Part shown: one piece after another, positions 43,301 to 51,604 of the stretch | How the letters are laid out: each line of letters starts with the position of its first letter | Numbering within the stretch: the first letter of the stretch is position 1 | Assembly (NCBI RefSeq): GCF_006539285.1 | Contig: NZ_BJMS01000014.1 | Location: forward strand, 1 to 64,000 | Source: Sporolactobacillus inulinus | GTDB taxonomy: Bacteria; Bacillota; Bacilli; Bacillales; Sporolactobacillaceae | Length of the DNA: 64,000 bases | Direction of reading: 5' to 3' | The notes under the pieces: model-generated | The model's input: the letters and a program-made list of their open reading frames with translations, nothing else | Told to the model about the DNA's origin: nothing | The model's database searches: none | Program-made: the position numbers and the translations under genes

Positions 43301-44731
43301 TTATTGATGCAACTCGGGAGGCAATTGACGAAATCCCTTCGTTTTAACTGCTAAAAAGACTACTCCTAGTATCAACCATATTGTACCGATCAAAAGCGCC
43401 ATGCGATCCATGCTTACCCAAACATAGGCGATTACCGCAAACCCTAAAAGCGGCAGAATTAGGTAGCGTAAATGTTGCCATCCTTTGGGTTTTATTAAAT
43501 GCTCATCATTTTCTTTCAACGAAGAACCTTTTTTCTTGATATAGTACAACCAAATTACAGATAGATTCAATGCAGCAAATCCGAATAAAGCACCATAATT
43601 GACTAAATTTGATAATGCAGTGATGTTGGCACTGATGCCTAAAACAAATTCAATCGTAACAATGATAATAATATTCCAGTGAGGGGTCTTCCACTTTTTA
43701 TTAATACTGGCGAATATTTTCTTAGGGATCAAGGAGTCTCGTCCCATACCATACAACAATCGTGCCCCCGCCGCTGTGGCCACCAAATTAAATACTGCCA
43801 TTTCTGTTAAAAAGCAGGCGGTGTAAATCGTTGTGATCAGTTGTCCGCCAGTCATCTGTGTGACTTGAAACAGCGTTGTTGCCACCCATGTTTCATTATT
43901 AATATGGGTTGCCCAGTCTGGAATAACAAGCATTCCGACGTACCCCGTAGCGACCATCGTAATTGTTCCAATACCCACACACCAGTAAATAGCTCTGGGG
44001 ATATCTCTTTTAGGATGTTTTGTTTCCTCGGCTAGTGTTGTTATGGCATCAAATCCAAGAAAACTAAAAACGGCCAGTGAGGTAGCCGTTGCTAAAGCTG
44101 AAAAATTAGTAAATTGGAGCGGCTCAACGCTTAAAATTGAACCTGTTCCAACTCCGTTTGATTGAACGGCATGCGCCCACACAAGAATGGTCATCCACAC
44201 AATAAATTCCCCAGCAACGAGTAGCCACAGACCTAATTTTGATAATAATTCGATACCGAACAGATTCATCAGCCCTATTCCCAAAGTAAAGATTGCAAGC
44301 AGTGACCAATAAGGCATAGATGGAAAATATTGTTGTGCAAAATAAGCTGCACTGGCCGAGGTGACGGTTGGTATCAAAACATAGTCCAAGGTTAATACCC
44401 ATCCACTAACAAAACCGAGATGAACATTACATCCCCTGCCAACATAGTTATATACGGATCCTGCAAGGGGAAAATTCTTAACCATTGTTGAATAACTGAT
44501 TCCGGTCAACAACATTGCAATACCCGCAAGCAGATAGGGCAAGGCAACCGTTCCGCCAGAGATGCTGAGAAGCGAACCAAAGATAATAGCTGGGGCAATC
44601 GGCACCATATAGTTTAATCCAAAGGCTGTTAGCTGCCAAACATTCATCGTTCGATCAAGTTCTTGTTTATAACCATATTTCGAAAGTTCAGTCGATTCTA
44701 AACGTACAACTTCACTGTACTCTTTTGCCAT
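43301..44731 (-). CDS. APC-family amino acid/amine permease
   Basis: 476-residue transporter with twelve predicted helices of the APC superfamily. Hallmarks include MVPIAPAIIFGSLLSISGG, LAGSVYNYVGRGCNVHLGF, FDAITTLAEETKHPKRDIPRAI and LSNLVNYGALFGFAALN. The ATG follows GAGGG. Being in one operon with an APH-fold kinase and a class III PLP enzyme, it probably takes up the amine or amino alcohol they degrade. Exact specificity is not readable; ethanolamine, putrescine and other amines are conceivable. Confidence 0.92.
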   Translation of the reverse strand: MAKEYSEVVRLESTELSKYGYKQELDRTMNVWQLTAFGLNYMVPIAPAIIFGSLLSISGGTVALPYLLAGIAMLLTGISYSTMVKNFPLAGSVYNYVGRGCNVHLGFVSGWVLTLDYVLIPTVTSASAAYFAQQYFPSMPYWSLLAIFTLGIGLMNLFGIELLSKLGLWLLVAGEFIVWMTILVWAHAVQSNGVGTGSILSVEPLQFTNFSALATATSLAVFSFLGFDAITTLAEETKHPKRDIPRAIYWCVGIGTITMVATGYVGMLVIPDWATHINNETWVATTLFQVTQMTGGQLITTIYTACFLTEMAVFNLVATAAGARLLYGMGRDSLIPKKIFASINKKWKTPHWNIIIIVTIEFVLGISANITALSNLVNYGALFGFAALNLSVIWLYYIKKKGSSLKENDEHLIKPKGWQHLRYLILPLLGFAVIAYVWVSMDRMALLIGTIWLILGVVFLAVKTKGFRQLPPELHQ

Positions 44732-44765
44732 CGCTCATGCCCTCTTTTCATTCATTTTTTACTCG

Positions 44766-45782
44766 TTATGAAAATAATTTCAGATAGTATTTAGCTAATC
44801 TTTCGGTTTTAATGGTAAAATCTCTTCCCATTTCTTTTGCTGTTTCAGTATCCGAATGACTGCCGACCCACCCAAGCAATGCAAGTCTTCTCATCATGAT
44901 AAATGTAGGAATCTCATGTTCTTCTTCTAAGGAAAGATAGCGATGTTTTCTGTACCCAGACAACCACAATTTAACCAATTTGGGGACATAATCCATGTGC
45001 TCAATAAAACTGAGTGAAGCAGCTAAATCGTATAGATACCAGCTAAAACCACAATCATCAAAATCAATGACCTTTAATTTCTCACCTTCTGTTAATAAAT
45101 TGACCGTACGTAAATCAGCATGAATAAGCCCAAATCGATCATCATTTACCCCAAAACGTTCCAACCGCTTTTGAATAATATCAGCGACACGCTGAAACAC
45201 ATTCATTTTCTGATCATCAATGCCTAAGCCTTCTTGCCATCTCCCCCACTTCGCATCCACGCCCAACGTTGTTTCATAATTCCATACCGGGCGCTTAAAA
45301 TCACCTAATCTGATCAAATTTTTGCTATTAATATTATGAAATTCTGCTGCTATCTCACCAATTTGCTCAAAGTATATTGGTAAAGCATTAAGATCATCAT
45401 CGAGTGACTGTCCAGATAGGAAGGTAAATAGGACACAGTAATAGATGGCATCACTTTCATCACTTAACAATTTTTGAACATACTTACCATTGATTCCTTT
45501 AACTACATCCGGAATCTCTATTTTGGATTCCTTTTTGACAATGCTCATCCACGCCAATTCTGCTTCAACTTCACCATTATTATGATAATCCGGTTTCCCC
45601 ACACGTAAAATAAAGCGCGTTTTACTGTCCCTCTCTTCAATCAGATACACAACATTTTCAGAGTAATTTAGCGGACGTACAACTGCACGCGGATCTATTG
45701 CATAATTAGCTAAAGCACGCGATGCAATTTGGTCATATTGATTGAAGATGGCTTGCTGCTGATCTTGTAAGATTTTAGCCAC
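44766..45782 (-). CDS. APH-fold small-molecule kinase
   Basis: 338-residue phosphotransferase-enzyme-family protein (choline/aminoglycoside kinase fold). The catalytic loop is HADLRTVNLL and the Mg site DFDDCGFSWYLYD. The N-lobe shows NVVYLIEERDSKTRFILRVGKP. The GTG start has GAGGAGG eight bases upstream. Such kinases next to AGXT2L-like PLP enzymes phosphorylate hydroxylated amines (ethanolamine, hydroxylysine, aminopropanol). Its position between permease and aminotransferase-fold lyase supports this role rather than antibiotic resistance. Confidence 0.88.
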   Translation of the reverse strand: MAKILQDQQQAIFNQYDQIASRALANYAIDPRAVVRPLNYSENVVYLIEERDSKTRFILRVGKPDYHNNGEVEAELAWMSIVKKESKIEIPDVVKGINGKYVQKLLSDESDAIYYCVLFTFLSGQSLDDDLNALPIYFEQIGEIAAEFHNINSKNLIRLGDFKRPVWNYETTLGVDAKWGRWQEGLGIDDQKMNVFQRVADIIQKRLERFGVNDDRFGLIHADLRTVNLLTEGEKLKVIDFDDCGFSWYLYDLAASLSFIEHMDYVPKLVKLWLSGYRKHRYLSLEEEHEIPTFIMMRRLALLGWVGSHSDTETAKEMGRDFTIKTERLAKYYLKLFS

Positions 45783-45818
45783 TAATAAAACCTCCTCTCA
45801 ACCAGTTGATGGTACCAT

Positions 45819-47090
45819 TCAGTTAACATGCAACTCTACTTTTTTAGCGGCTTCGCTAATTCCTGTTTCAACTCGTGTTAGTAATTCATCACAAAACTTT
45901 TTGTCGCACAGTATTCCGGGCTTAAACTGCAATACTCTTGGATCAAGCATTGAATAAATTGCCCATACCCCATGTCTATAAAGCGATTGCATTACATATT
46001 TTGCACCTTCCGGATGGTTGAAAACCAATCCCATAACAACGCCCTTTTGTCTGATTTCAGAAAAAAAGTTTGACTGATTGTCTTTAATCGTATCCAGACC
46101 CTCTCGAAGATATTTGGAAATGAAAGCAACATTTTCACGAACCTTCTCACTATTTGTCATCTCCAGCACTTTCATCCCCACAATACATCCAAGCTCCGAC
46201 CCGCCAAATGTTGAAATATGAGCCGATGCATCTTCCAGCATCCATTGCCCCGCCTCTTCATTCACGATCGTCGCAGATACAGGATAAATTCCACCACTAA
46301 GGCCTTTTGACGTAACAAGAATGTCCGGTTGTACACCATAATGTTCAATCCCCCACATTTTTCCCGTTCGCATGAGTCCCGTTTGTACTTCATCGGCAAC
46401 ATACAGTGTGCCAAATTTTTCACAGAGTTCTTTCACAGCCGCAAGATAACCATCTTTTGGGATCGGAAATCCATAAGTCGCCGGAATGGTCTCAATAACC
46501 ACTGCAGCAGCGTCACCTCTCGATATCGCCTGTTCCATTGCATCCAAATCATTAAATGGAACATGAACATATTCACCAGGCTCCCCATCGCTTAAAAAGA
46601 GTTTTGAATAGCGTGCGTTCCCAAGCGCAACTGCGAGACCCGAATGTCCGTGGAATCCGTTTTTTATTGAAATTATTTTCTTCCGTTTCGTTACATAACG
46701 GGCACATTTAATTGCTACATCAATCGCATCGCCCCCGCTGCTCGAAAAAATGGAATATTTCAAGTTAGGCGGTGTCACTTTTGCCAAATCCTCCGCAAAT
46801 TGAGCTCGTGCAGCAGATGGAAAATGGTGATTCCCAACATCAAACTCTTTCATCGCGTCAATTAACGTTTGAATTATTTCGGGATTCCGATGTCCAAGAT
46901 TATACGTTCCGCCATTTAAATGGACATCCATTAATTGTTTTCCGTCCATGTCATAAAAATAATAGCCCTCACGCTTTCCAATCACTAAATCAATTCCATC
47001 ATCATGCCATTGCTTTGCTTTTCCAGGATTCCACCATTTTGTCCCCTTTTCCAGTGCTTCTTTTTTTGCCAAAGTCTTTAAGTTAAACAT
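45819..47090 (-). CDS. class III aminotransferase-fold PLP enzyme (possible phospho-lyase)
   Basis: 423-residue PLP enzyme. The PLP Lys is Lys262 in LVTSKGLSGGIYPVSA, with cofactor Asp233 in VADEVQTGLMRTGKM and the phosphate loop FSSSGGDAIDVAIKCAR. Sequence alone fits an omega-aminotransferase, but being in one operon with an APH kinase recalls ethanolamine-phosphate and 5-phosphohydroxylysine phospho-lyases, which have the same fold. First gene after the divergent DeoR regulator; AAGGAGGG precedes the ATG. Aminotransferase activity remains the alternative. Confidence 0.88.
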   Translation of the reverse strand: MFNLKTLAKKEALEKGTKWWNPGKAKQWHDDGIDLVIGKREGYYFYDMDGKQLMDVHLNGGTYNLGHRNPEIIQTLIDAMKEFDVGNHHFPSAARAQFAEDLAKVTPPNLKYSIFSSSGGDAIDVAIKCARYVTKRKKIISIKNGFHGHSGLAVALGNARYSKLFLSDGEPGEYVHVPFNDLDAMEQAISRGDAAAVVIETIPATYGFPIPKDGYLAAVKELCEKFGTLYVADEVQTGLMRTGKMWGIEHYGVQPDILVTSKGLSGGIYPVSATIVNEEAGQWMLEDASAHISTFGGSELGCIVGMKVLEMTNSEKVRENVAFISKYLREGLDTIKDNQSNFFSEIRQKGVVMGLVFNHPEGAKYVMQSLYRHGVWAIYSMLDPRVLQFKPGILCDKKFCDELLTRVETGISEAAKKVELHVN

Positions 47091-47391
47091 AAGAATCCCT
47101 CCTTAACTCATTTGCTTGTAATCCTCAGAAAATATTGTCAATTGATCGTTAGTGACATATTAGTGTTTTGTTGTGGATTAATCAATCATTTTGTTAGATT
47201 TTTTAACATATTTTTTAATTTTATTGATTATTTTGTGTGGTTTTATGTTGTTATATAAATTAAAAAATCCATTAAGAACATAAATATATCTAGTTTAATT
47301 GGTCTAATCATGGTAAAATTCAAACAACCATTAATGTGGATTGGTGACTATTCATCAATCACTCTTATAAAATGAAGTGGAGTGTGCAAAA
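47091..47391. other. divergent control region, aminotransferase operon / deoR
   Basis: About 300 very AT-rich bases with repeated ATTGATTATTTTGTG-like and TTAATCAATCATTTTGTT-like segments, and an inverted repeat listed separately. It must hold both promoters and the DeoR operator. Confidence 0.5.
47340..47359. promoter_or_regulatory. inverted repeat before deoR, possible operator
   Basis: ATTGGTGA-CTAT-TCATCAAT, 8-bp arms with one mismatch, 33 bases before the regulator start codon. A site here would allow autorepression. Confidence 0.4.
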
Positions 47392-48162
47392 GTGTCCTTA
47401 GCATTTGAACAACGGAAGAAAAAAATATTAGATCAATTATTAAAAGAAAAAACGATTCAGGTACCTGATCTAGCACAATCATTAAATGTATCTTCTGAAA
47501 CCGTTCGAAGAGATCTTGATAGACTGGAAAAGGAAGGAAAGTTAAAAAAGGTTTATGGCGGGGCAGTTTTGCCAGGATCCAATTTATGGGAACCCCCATT
47601 CACACAAAAAAGTCTTATCAATGCGGAAGAAAAGAAAGCAATTGGCAGACGCGCAGCGGAACTTGTGGAGGATGAGGATATCATCATGATCGGAAACGGG
47701 ACCACAACCGTCGAAATGATTGATTTTCTATCTGATAAGCAAAACGTTACACTCATCACGTACTCAACGCCCGTTCTTTTAAAGGCAATGAAATCCTTCA
47801 ACGGACCGATTATTTTTATCGGTGGAGAAGTTGACAAATCCCAAAAATCGACTCATGGACTCCTCGCTGAACTATCTTTAAAACAACTCAGAGCAGATAA
47901 AGCATTTATACCTGCTGGGGGTATATCAATTGCAGAGGGTATTAATGACTATGACTTGAATGAAGCAAAAATGTCCGGACTGCTCATTGAACGATCTAAT
48001 GAGTCCATTGTAGTTGCTGATCACTCAAAACTTGAAGTAGCAACCTTTGCTCATATCTGTTCATTGCAAGACATATCAACCCTTATTACAACAAATCCGT
48101 GCCCTGAAGATTTAAAGAAACACATTGAAGACAGTGGGGTTCAATTACTTTTTGCTGAGTAG
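47392..48162 (+). CDS. DeoR/GlpR-family transcriptional repressor
   Basis: 256-residue regulator. The N-terminal winged helix contains QVPDLAQSLNVSSETVRRDL; the family signature VYGGAVL follows at about residue 58, and the C-terminal sugar-phosphate-isomerase-like sensor includes MIGNGTTTVEMIDFL and VADHSKLEV. Start is GTG nine bases after GGAG. Divergently transcribed from the aminotransferase/kinase/permease/SDR operon, it is the natural repressor of that operon; DeoR sensors usually bind phosphorylated metabolites, fitting a kinase product as inducer. Confidence 0.92.
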   Translation: MSLAFEQRKKKILDQLLKEKTIQVPDLAQSLNVSSETVRRDLDRLEKEGKLKKVYGGAVLPGSNLWEPPFTQKSLINAEEKKAIGRRAAELVEDEDIIMIGNGTTTVEMIDFLSDKQNVTLITYSTPVLLKAMKSFNGPIIFIGGEVDKSQKSTHGLLAELSLKQLRADKAFIPAGGISIAEGINDYDLNEAKMSGLLIERSNESIVVADHSKLEVATFAHICSLQDISTLITTNPCPEDLKKHIEDSGVQLLFAE

Positions 48163-48217
48163 AATACCATTTAAGAAGCAGCACGTTCATTTTATATTTG
48201 TACAACTTCAGAAAATA

Positions 48218-48264
48218 AATTAACCCCAGAAGTTAAGTCAATCATTAACTTCTAGGGTTTTCTC
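48218..48264. terminator. bidirectional terminator between deoR and luxS
   Basis: AACCCCAGAAGTTAA pairs with TTAACTTCTAGGGTT (one mismatch) with T-rich ends on both strands, between the convergent stop codons. Confidence 0.85.
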
Positions 48265-48312
48265 ATTCAGTCTATATACTTTTTATACGTTAAACGTCTT
48301 AACTTAATCGTT

Positions 48313-48798
48313 TTACAACGACTCTGTGACGACTTTGCGTTCAAATGGGTCGGAGCTGATTCCGGCTTCAACGATCTTTTTCGCCCATTCTTTCGCTGAA
48401 AAGAGCGAGTGATCGCGATAGTTGCCGCAACTCTCAATGGTTGTACCTTGAACATCGTCCCATGTTGCCGGCCCGGCGATAAATTCAAGCGATCCTTTTA
48501 ATGCTTTGGCGACATCAACCGGATCATGTTCGCCCCAAAGAATCAGGTGAAACCCTGTGCGGCAGCCAAACGGTGAGCAGTCAATGACGCCTTCAAGCCG
48601 ATCGCGCAGAAGGCTTGCCAGCATGTGTTCAATCGTGTGCAGTCCTGCAGTTGGAATGGCATTTTCATTCGGCTGTACAAAGCGCAGGTCATAATTCTGG
48701 ATGACATCGCCTTTCGGTCCTTTTTGTGTGGCAATTAAGCGCACATAAGGCGCGAGAACCTTCGTATGGTCAAGGGTGAAACTTTCAACTTTTGCCAT
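48313..48798 (-). CDS. luxS: LuxS, S-ribosylhomocysteine lyase
   Basis: 161-residue metalloenzyme that cleaves S-ribosylhomocysteine into homocysteine and the autoinducer-2 precursor. Metal ligands are His54 and His58 (GLHTIEHML) and Cys124 ([10 protein letters not shown]), and the catalytic Cys79 is in [13 protein letters not shown] lies nine bases before the ATG. It lies only 39 bases after metQ with no hairpin between, so it should be transcribed with the metNIQ genes under the SAM riboswitch, joining methionine uptake with homocysteine recycling. Full-length and intact. Confidence 0.97.
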   Translation of the reverse strand: MAKVESFTLDHTKVLAPYVRLIATQKGPKGDVIQNYDLRFVQPNENAIPTAGLHTIEHMLASLLRDRLEGVIDCSPFGCRTGFHLILWGEHDPVDVAKALKGSLEFIAGPATWDDVQGTTIESCGNYRDHSLFSAKEWAKKIVEAGISSDPFERKVVTESL

Positions 48799-48837
48799 GA
48801 TGAAACACTCCTTTTCGCTTCATTTATATTTATCGTA

Positions 48838-49674
48838 TCATTTAAACGCGGGTACATATACACCGTTATATGTTTTTTTGATAGTGTTTGCAACCGATTG
48901 CGTCTGATATGCTTTAACTACCTTTTTATAAACGCCGTTGTTATTGTCTGCCGTTCTTGCAACAATGACATTGATCCATGGCTTGTTGTTTGTGTCACTA
49001 AGATCCGGTTTGATGCTGTATATGGAATCCTTAACCGGATCCATTTTATTATCAAGAATGAAGTTGCTGTTGGTAATCCCTGCTGCAAAGTCAGGCAGCA
49101 GGCTTGGAATCTTAGCTGGATCAACCTCAACAATCTTGACTTGCTTTTTATTCTCAATAATGTCTTTTACAGCCGGTGAATAACCTTTACTTGGATCGAG
49201 TTTGATCAGCCCGGCACTTTCCAAAACTTTCAAAGCTCGTCCGGCATTGGTCACGTTGTTTGGAATAGCGATTTTGTCACCTTTTTTAATCTGATTCAAG
49301 CTTTTCAGCTTATCCGAGTAGACATTCAAAGGAACGATATATGAATCGCCAATCACTGTGAATTTATAGCCCTTTTGCTTTTCTTCCTGATGCAGAAACG
49401 CATAGTGCTGAAATGCAGTCAGATCTAATTCTTTATTGTCCAACGACTGATTGGCAATAATCCCATCACTAAATTTGACCAATTTCACTTGAATATGCTG
49501 ACTCTTCAAGTTCTTATTGACCTGTTTCCAAATCGGATCATCGCTGTTTCCGACCACCCCTACTTTAACTTCCTTCACATCTCCTGAACCACTTGATGAC
49601 CCGCAGGCACCAAGCATGAGTACAAAAATAAGTGCCAGTAAAACACCGCTAATCTTTTTAAATTGATGATTCAT
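48838..49674 (-). CDS. metQ: MetQ, methionine ABC transporter substrate-binding lipoprotein
   Basis: 278-residue lipoprotein of the NlpA/MetQ family binding D/L-methionine. The signal peptide ends in the lipobox LGAC; the mature protein starts with Cys followed by a Gly/Ser linker. Family motifs include KVGVVGNSDDPIW, LDLTAFQHYAFL, YSDKLKSLNQIKKGDKIAIPN and FAAGITNSNFI. AGGAGG precedes the ATG by eight bases (a GTG one codon earlier is too close). Third gene of the metNIQ-luxS operon. Confidence 0.96.
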   Translation of the reverse strand: MNHQFKKISGVLLALIFVLMLGACGSSSGSGDVKEVKVGVVGNSDDPIWKQVNKNLKSQHIQVKLVKFSDGIIANQSLDNKELDLTAFQHYAFLHQEEKQKGYKFTVIGDSYIVPLNVYSDKLKSLNQIKKGDKIAIPNNVTNAGRALKVLESAGLIKLDPSKGYSPAVKDIIENKKQVKIVEVDPAKIPSLLPDFAAGITNSNFILDNKMDPVKDSIYSIKPDLSDTNNKPWINVIVARTADNNNGVYKKVVKAYQTQSVANTIKKTYNGVYVPAFK

Positions 49675-49686
49675 CACGTCTGCCTC

Positions 49687-50367
49687 CTAATGTGTGTGTT
49701 TATTTGCAAGAAATGTCCCAAGAACTTGAACAATGCTGACGAAAATCAGCAGGACAATAATTGAAAGATACGTTGCGTCAAGCTGATTCATTTGGTAGCC
49801 GTAACGAATCGCAAAATCGCCAATACCACCTCCACCGACTACTCCGACAATCGCTGTTAAACCAATAAGACTAATCATCGTAATGGTCGAAACGCGCACG
49901 ATCGAAGCGATGCCCTCTTTAAGATAAATTGAAAAAATGATTTGAACCGGTGATAAACCCATTGCTGTCCCTGATTCAACAAGTCCCTCGTCTACTTCAC
50001 TGAGTGCCGACTCAATCTGCCTAGAAAAAAACGGCGTAATGCCGACAACGAGTGGGAAAAGCGTCCCTTGAACACCAACCGCCGTTCCAGAGATTAAACG
50101 AGTAATTGGGATGAGTGCTGCAATTAAGATGATGAACGGAATTGAACGAAATAAATTGATTACTTTATCAAAAAGGTTAAAGACAATCGGCCGCTCCAAG
50201 AGTCCATTCTTTTTTGTAACAACTAGTACAATACCGATAATCAGACTTAAGACAAACGAGATCAAACCGGATATGAACACCATCTGCAGCGTCTGAATAA
50301 TCGAAAGATAAAATTCGTCAAGAACCTCAGAAACATTAGGCAGCAAAATACGCACGAGATTATCCAT
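49687..50367 (-). CDS. metI: MetI, methionine ABC transporter permease
   Basis: 226-residue membrane permease with five helices. It is typical of MetI, with GLISFVLSLIIGIVLVVTK, NLFRSIPFIILIAALIP, the EAA-type loop SALSEVDEGLVESGTAMGLSP and the end GGGGIGDFAIRYGYQ. The ATG overlaps the metN end by eight bases, with GAGGTG seven bases upstream. Pairs with MetN and MetQ to import methionine. Confidence 0.96.
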   Translation of the reverse strand: MDNLVRILLPNVSEVLDEFYLSIIQTLQMVFISGLISFVLSLIIGIVLVVTKKNGLLERPIVFNLFDKVINLFRSIPFIILIAALIPITRLISGTAVGVQGTLFPLVVGITPFFSRQIESALSEVDEGLVESGTAMGLSPVQIIFSIYLKEGIASIVRVSTITMISLIGLTAIVGVVGGGGIGDFAIRYGYQMNQLDATYLSIIVLLIFVSIVQVLGTFLANKHTH

Positions 50368-51406
50368 GATTCAACACCTCAATGGCCACATGTTTTTGTT
50401 TAAGATAATCAATGGCTTGATTGATCCGTGATTTCTCTCCACTTAAAATGACCACTAGACCCCCAAGCGGATGATCACTTAAGATCTGGATATCGCCGAA
50501 AACAATGTTGGCATCAACTTGGTACGCCCGAGAAATATAAGAAATCAGCGGTTCAGAAACACTATTTGTGACGTAGCTCATCTTAATCAACAACTGCCCC
50601 GGCTGAAGCCTGATCATTGGTGCATCCGAATCCATCAGCTGTGTAACATTACCCAGACTAGAAGTGGTTTCAATAAATGAGCGTGTCAACTCCTTCTTTG
50701 GGCTTGAGAATACTGTATAAACATCACCTTCCTCGATGATGTCTCCTTTATCAAGCACAGCTATTTTTTGGCAGATCTCCCGGACAACCGACATTTCATG
50801 CGTAATCACAACAATCGTTAATCCCAGCTCCCGGTTTAACTTTTTCAGCAAATAAAGAATTGATCTGGTCGTTTTCGGATCAAGCGCGCTTGTCGCTTCA
50901 TCACAAAGAAGAATCTTCGGACGATTGACCAGCGCTCGAGCAATCGCAACCCGTTGTTTCTGCCCTCCGGACAGCTGCGCCGGATAGTCGTTCTCTTTAT
51001 CCGGTAACGCAACGAGTTCGAGCAATTCGTGAACACGTCGTTTGATTTCCGGTTTCGATAAACCACTGTGCTTTAGCGGCAAAGCAATATTTCCAAAAAC
51101 GGTTCGGGAAGGCATGAGATTGAATTGTTGAAAGATCATACCGATTTTGCGACGAATCGCTCTTAATTCCCTCGCGTTCAGACTGACAATATCTCGGCCT
51201 TCGAAGAATACATGACCGCTTGTCGGTTTTTCAATGCCGTTAAAGCATCGGACAAGCGTCGATTTTCCGGCACCACTGTAACCGATAATTCCAAAAATAT
51301 CGCCTTCATTGATTGACAGATTGACATTTTTCAGAACGGTATTGGACTGTTTCCCGTCTGTGAAGACTTTAGCCATTCTCTCGGTGCGAATCACTTCTTT
51401 TGCCAT
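50360..51406 (-). CDS. metN: MetN, methionine ABC transporter ATPase
   Basis: 348-residue ATPase. Walker A is GYSGAGKST, the Q-loop is FQQFNLMPSRTVFGNIA, signature LSGGQKQRVA, Walker B ILLCDEATSALDP and switch THEMSVV. The C-terminal 80 residues form the NIL/ACT-like methionine-sensing domain (from LLIKMSYVTNS), which mediates trans-inhibition by internal methionine. AAAGGAGG precedes the ATG. The gene follows a SAM-I riboswitch with its own terminator. Confidence 0.97.
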   Translation of the reverse strand: MAKEVIRTERMAKVFTDGKQSNTVLKNVNLSINEGDIFGIIGYSGAGKSTLVRCFNGIEKPTSGHVFFEGRDIVSLNARELRAIRRKIGMIFQQFNLMPSRTVFGNIALPLKHSGLSKPEIKRRVHELLELVALPDKENDYPAQLSGGQKQRVAIARALVNRPKILLCDEATSALDPKTTRSILYLLKKLNRELGLTIVVITHEMSVVREICQKIAVLDKGDIIEEGDVYTVFSSPKKELTRSFIETTSSLGNVTQLMDSDAPMIRLQPGQLLIKMSYVTNSVSEPLISYISRAYQVDANIVFGDIQILSDHPLGGLVVILSGEKSRINQAIDYLKQKHVAIEVLNHG

Positions 51407-51430
51407 TGCTTCCGCCTCCTTTCATAACTC

Positions 51431-51580
51431 AAAAAAAAACAAGTTTTCTTAAGAAGAAGACTTGTTCCTGCCTCTTCTCATCTTTGAACACAAGGTGCAT
51501 GCTCCTGGAATTGACACCATGCAATCGTTCGCTGGTTGTCGGGGTTCATCGGGCCAGTCCCTCCGCCTCTCTGGATAAGA
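51431..51580 (-). ncRNA. SAM-I (S-box) riboswitch with transcription terminator
   Basis: On the minus strand the leader begins CTTATCCAGAGAGGCGGAGG, then GACTGGCCCGATGAACCCC, GACAACC, GGTGTCAATTCCAG and GATGAGAAGAGGC, which are the conserved S-box elements in order. The expression platform is the hairpin AACAAGT...ACTTGTT followed by nine T. SAM binding should favour the terminator and shut off metNIQ-luxS. It lies 25 bases before metN. Confidence 0.97.
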
Positions 51581-51604
51581 AAAATCATTTATTTAGTTAT
51601 CTCC

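Noticed and set aside
44766..45782. APH-fold protein considered as an aminoglycoside resistance kinase
   Set aside because: It is embedded in a catabolic operon with a permease and PLP enzyme, which fits a metabolic kinase better.
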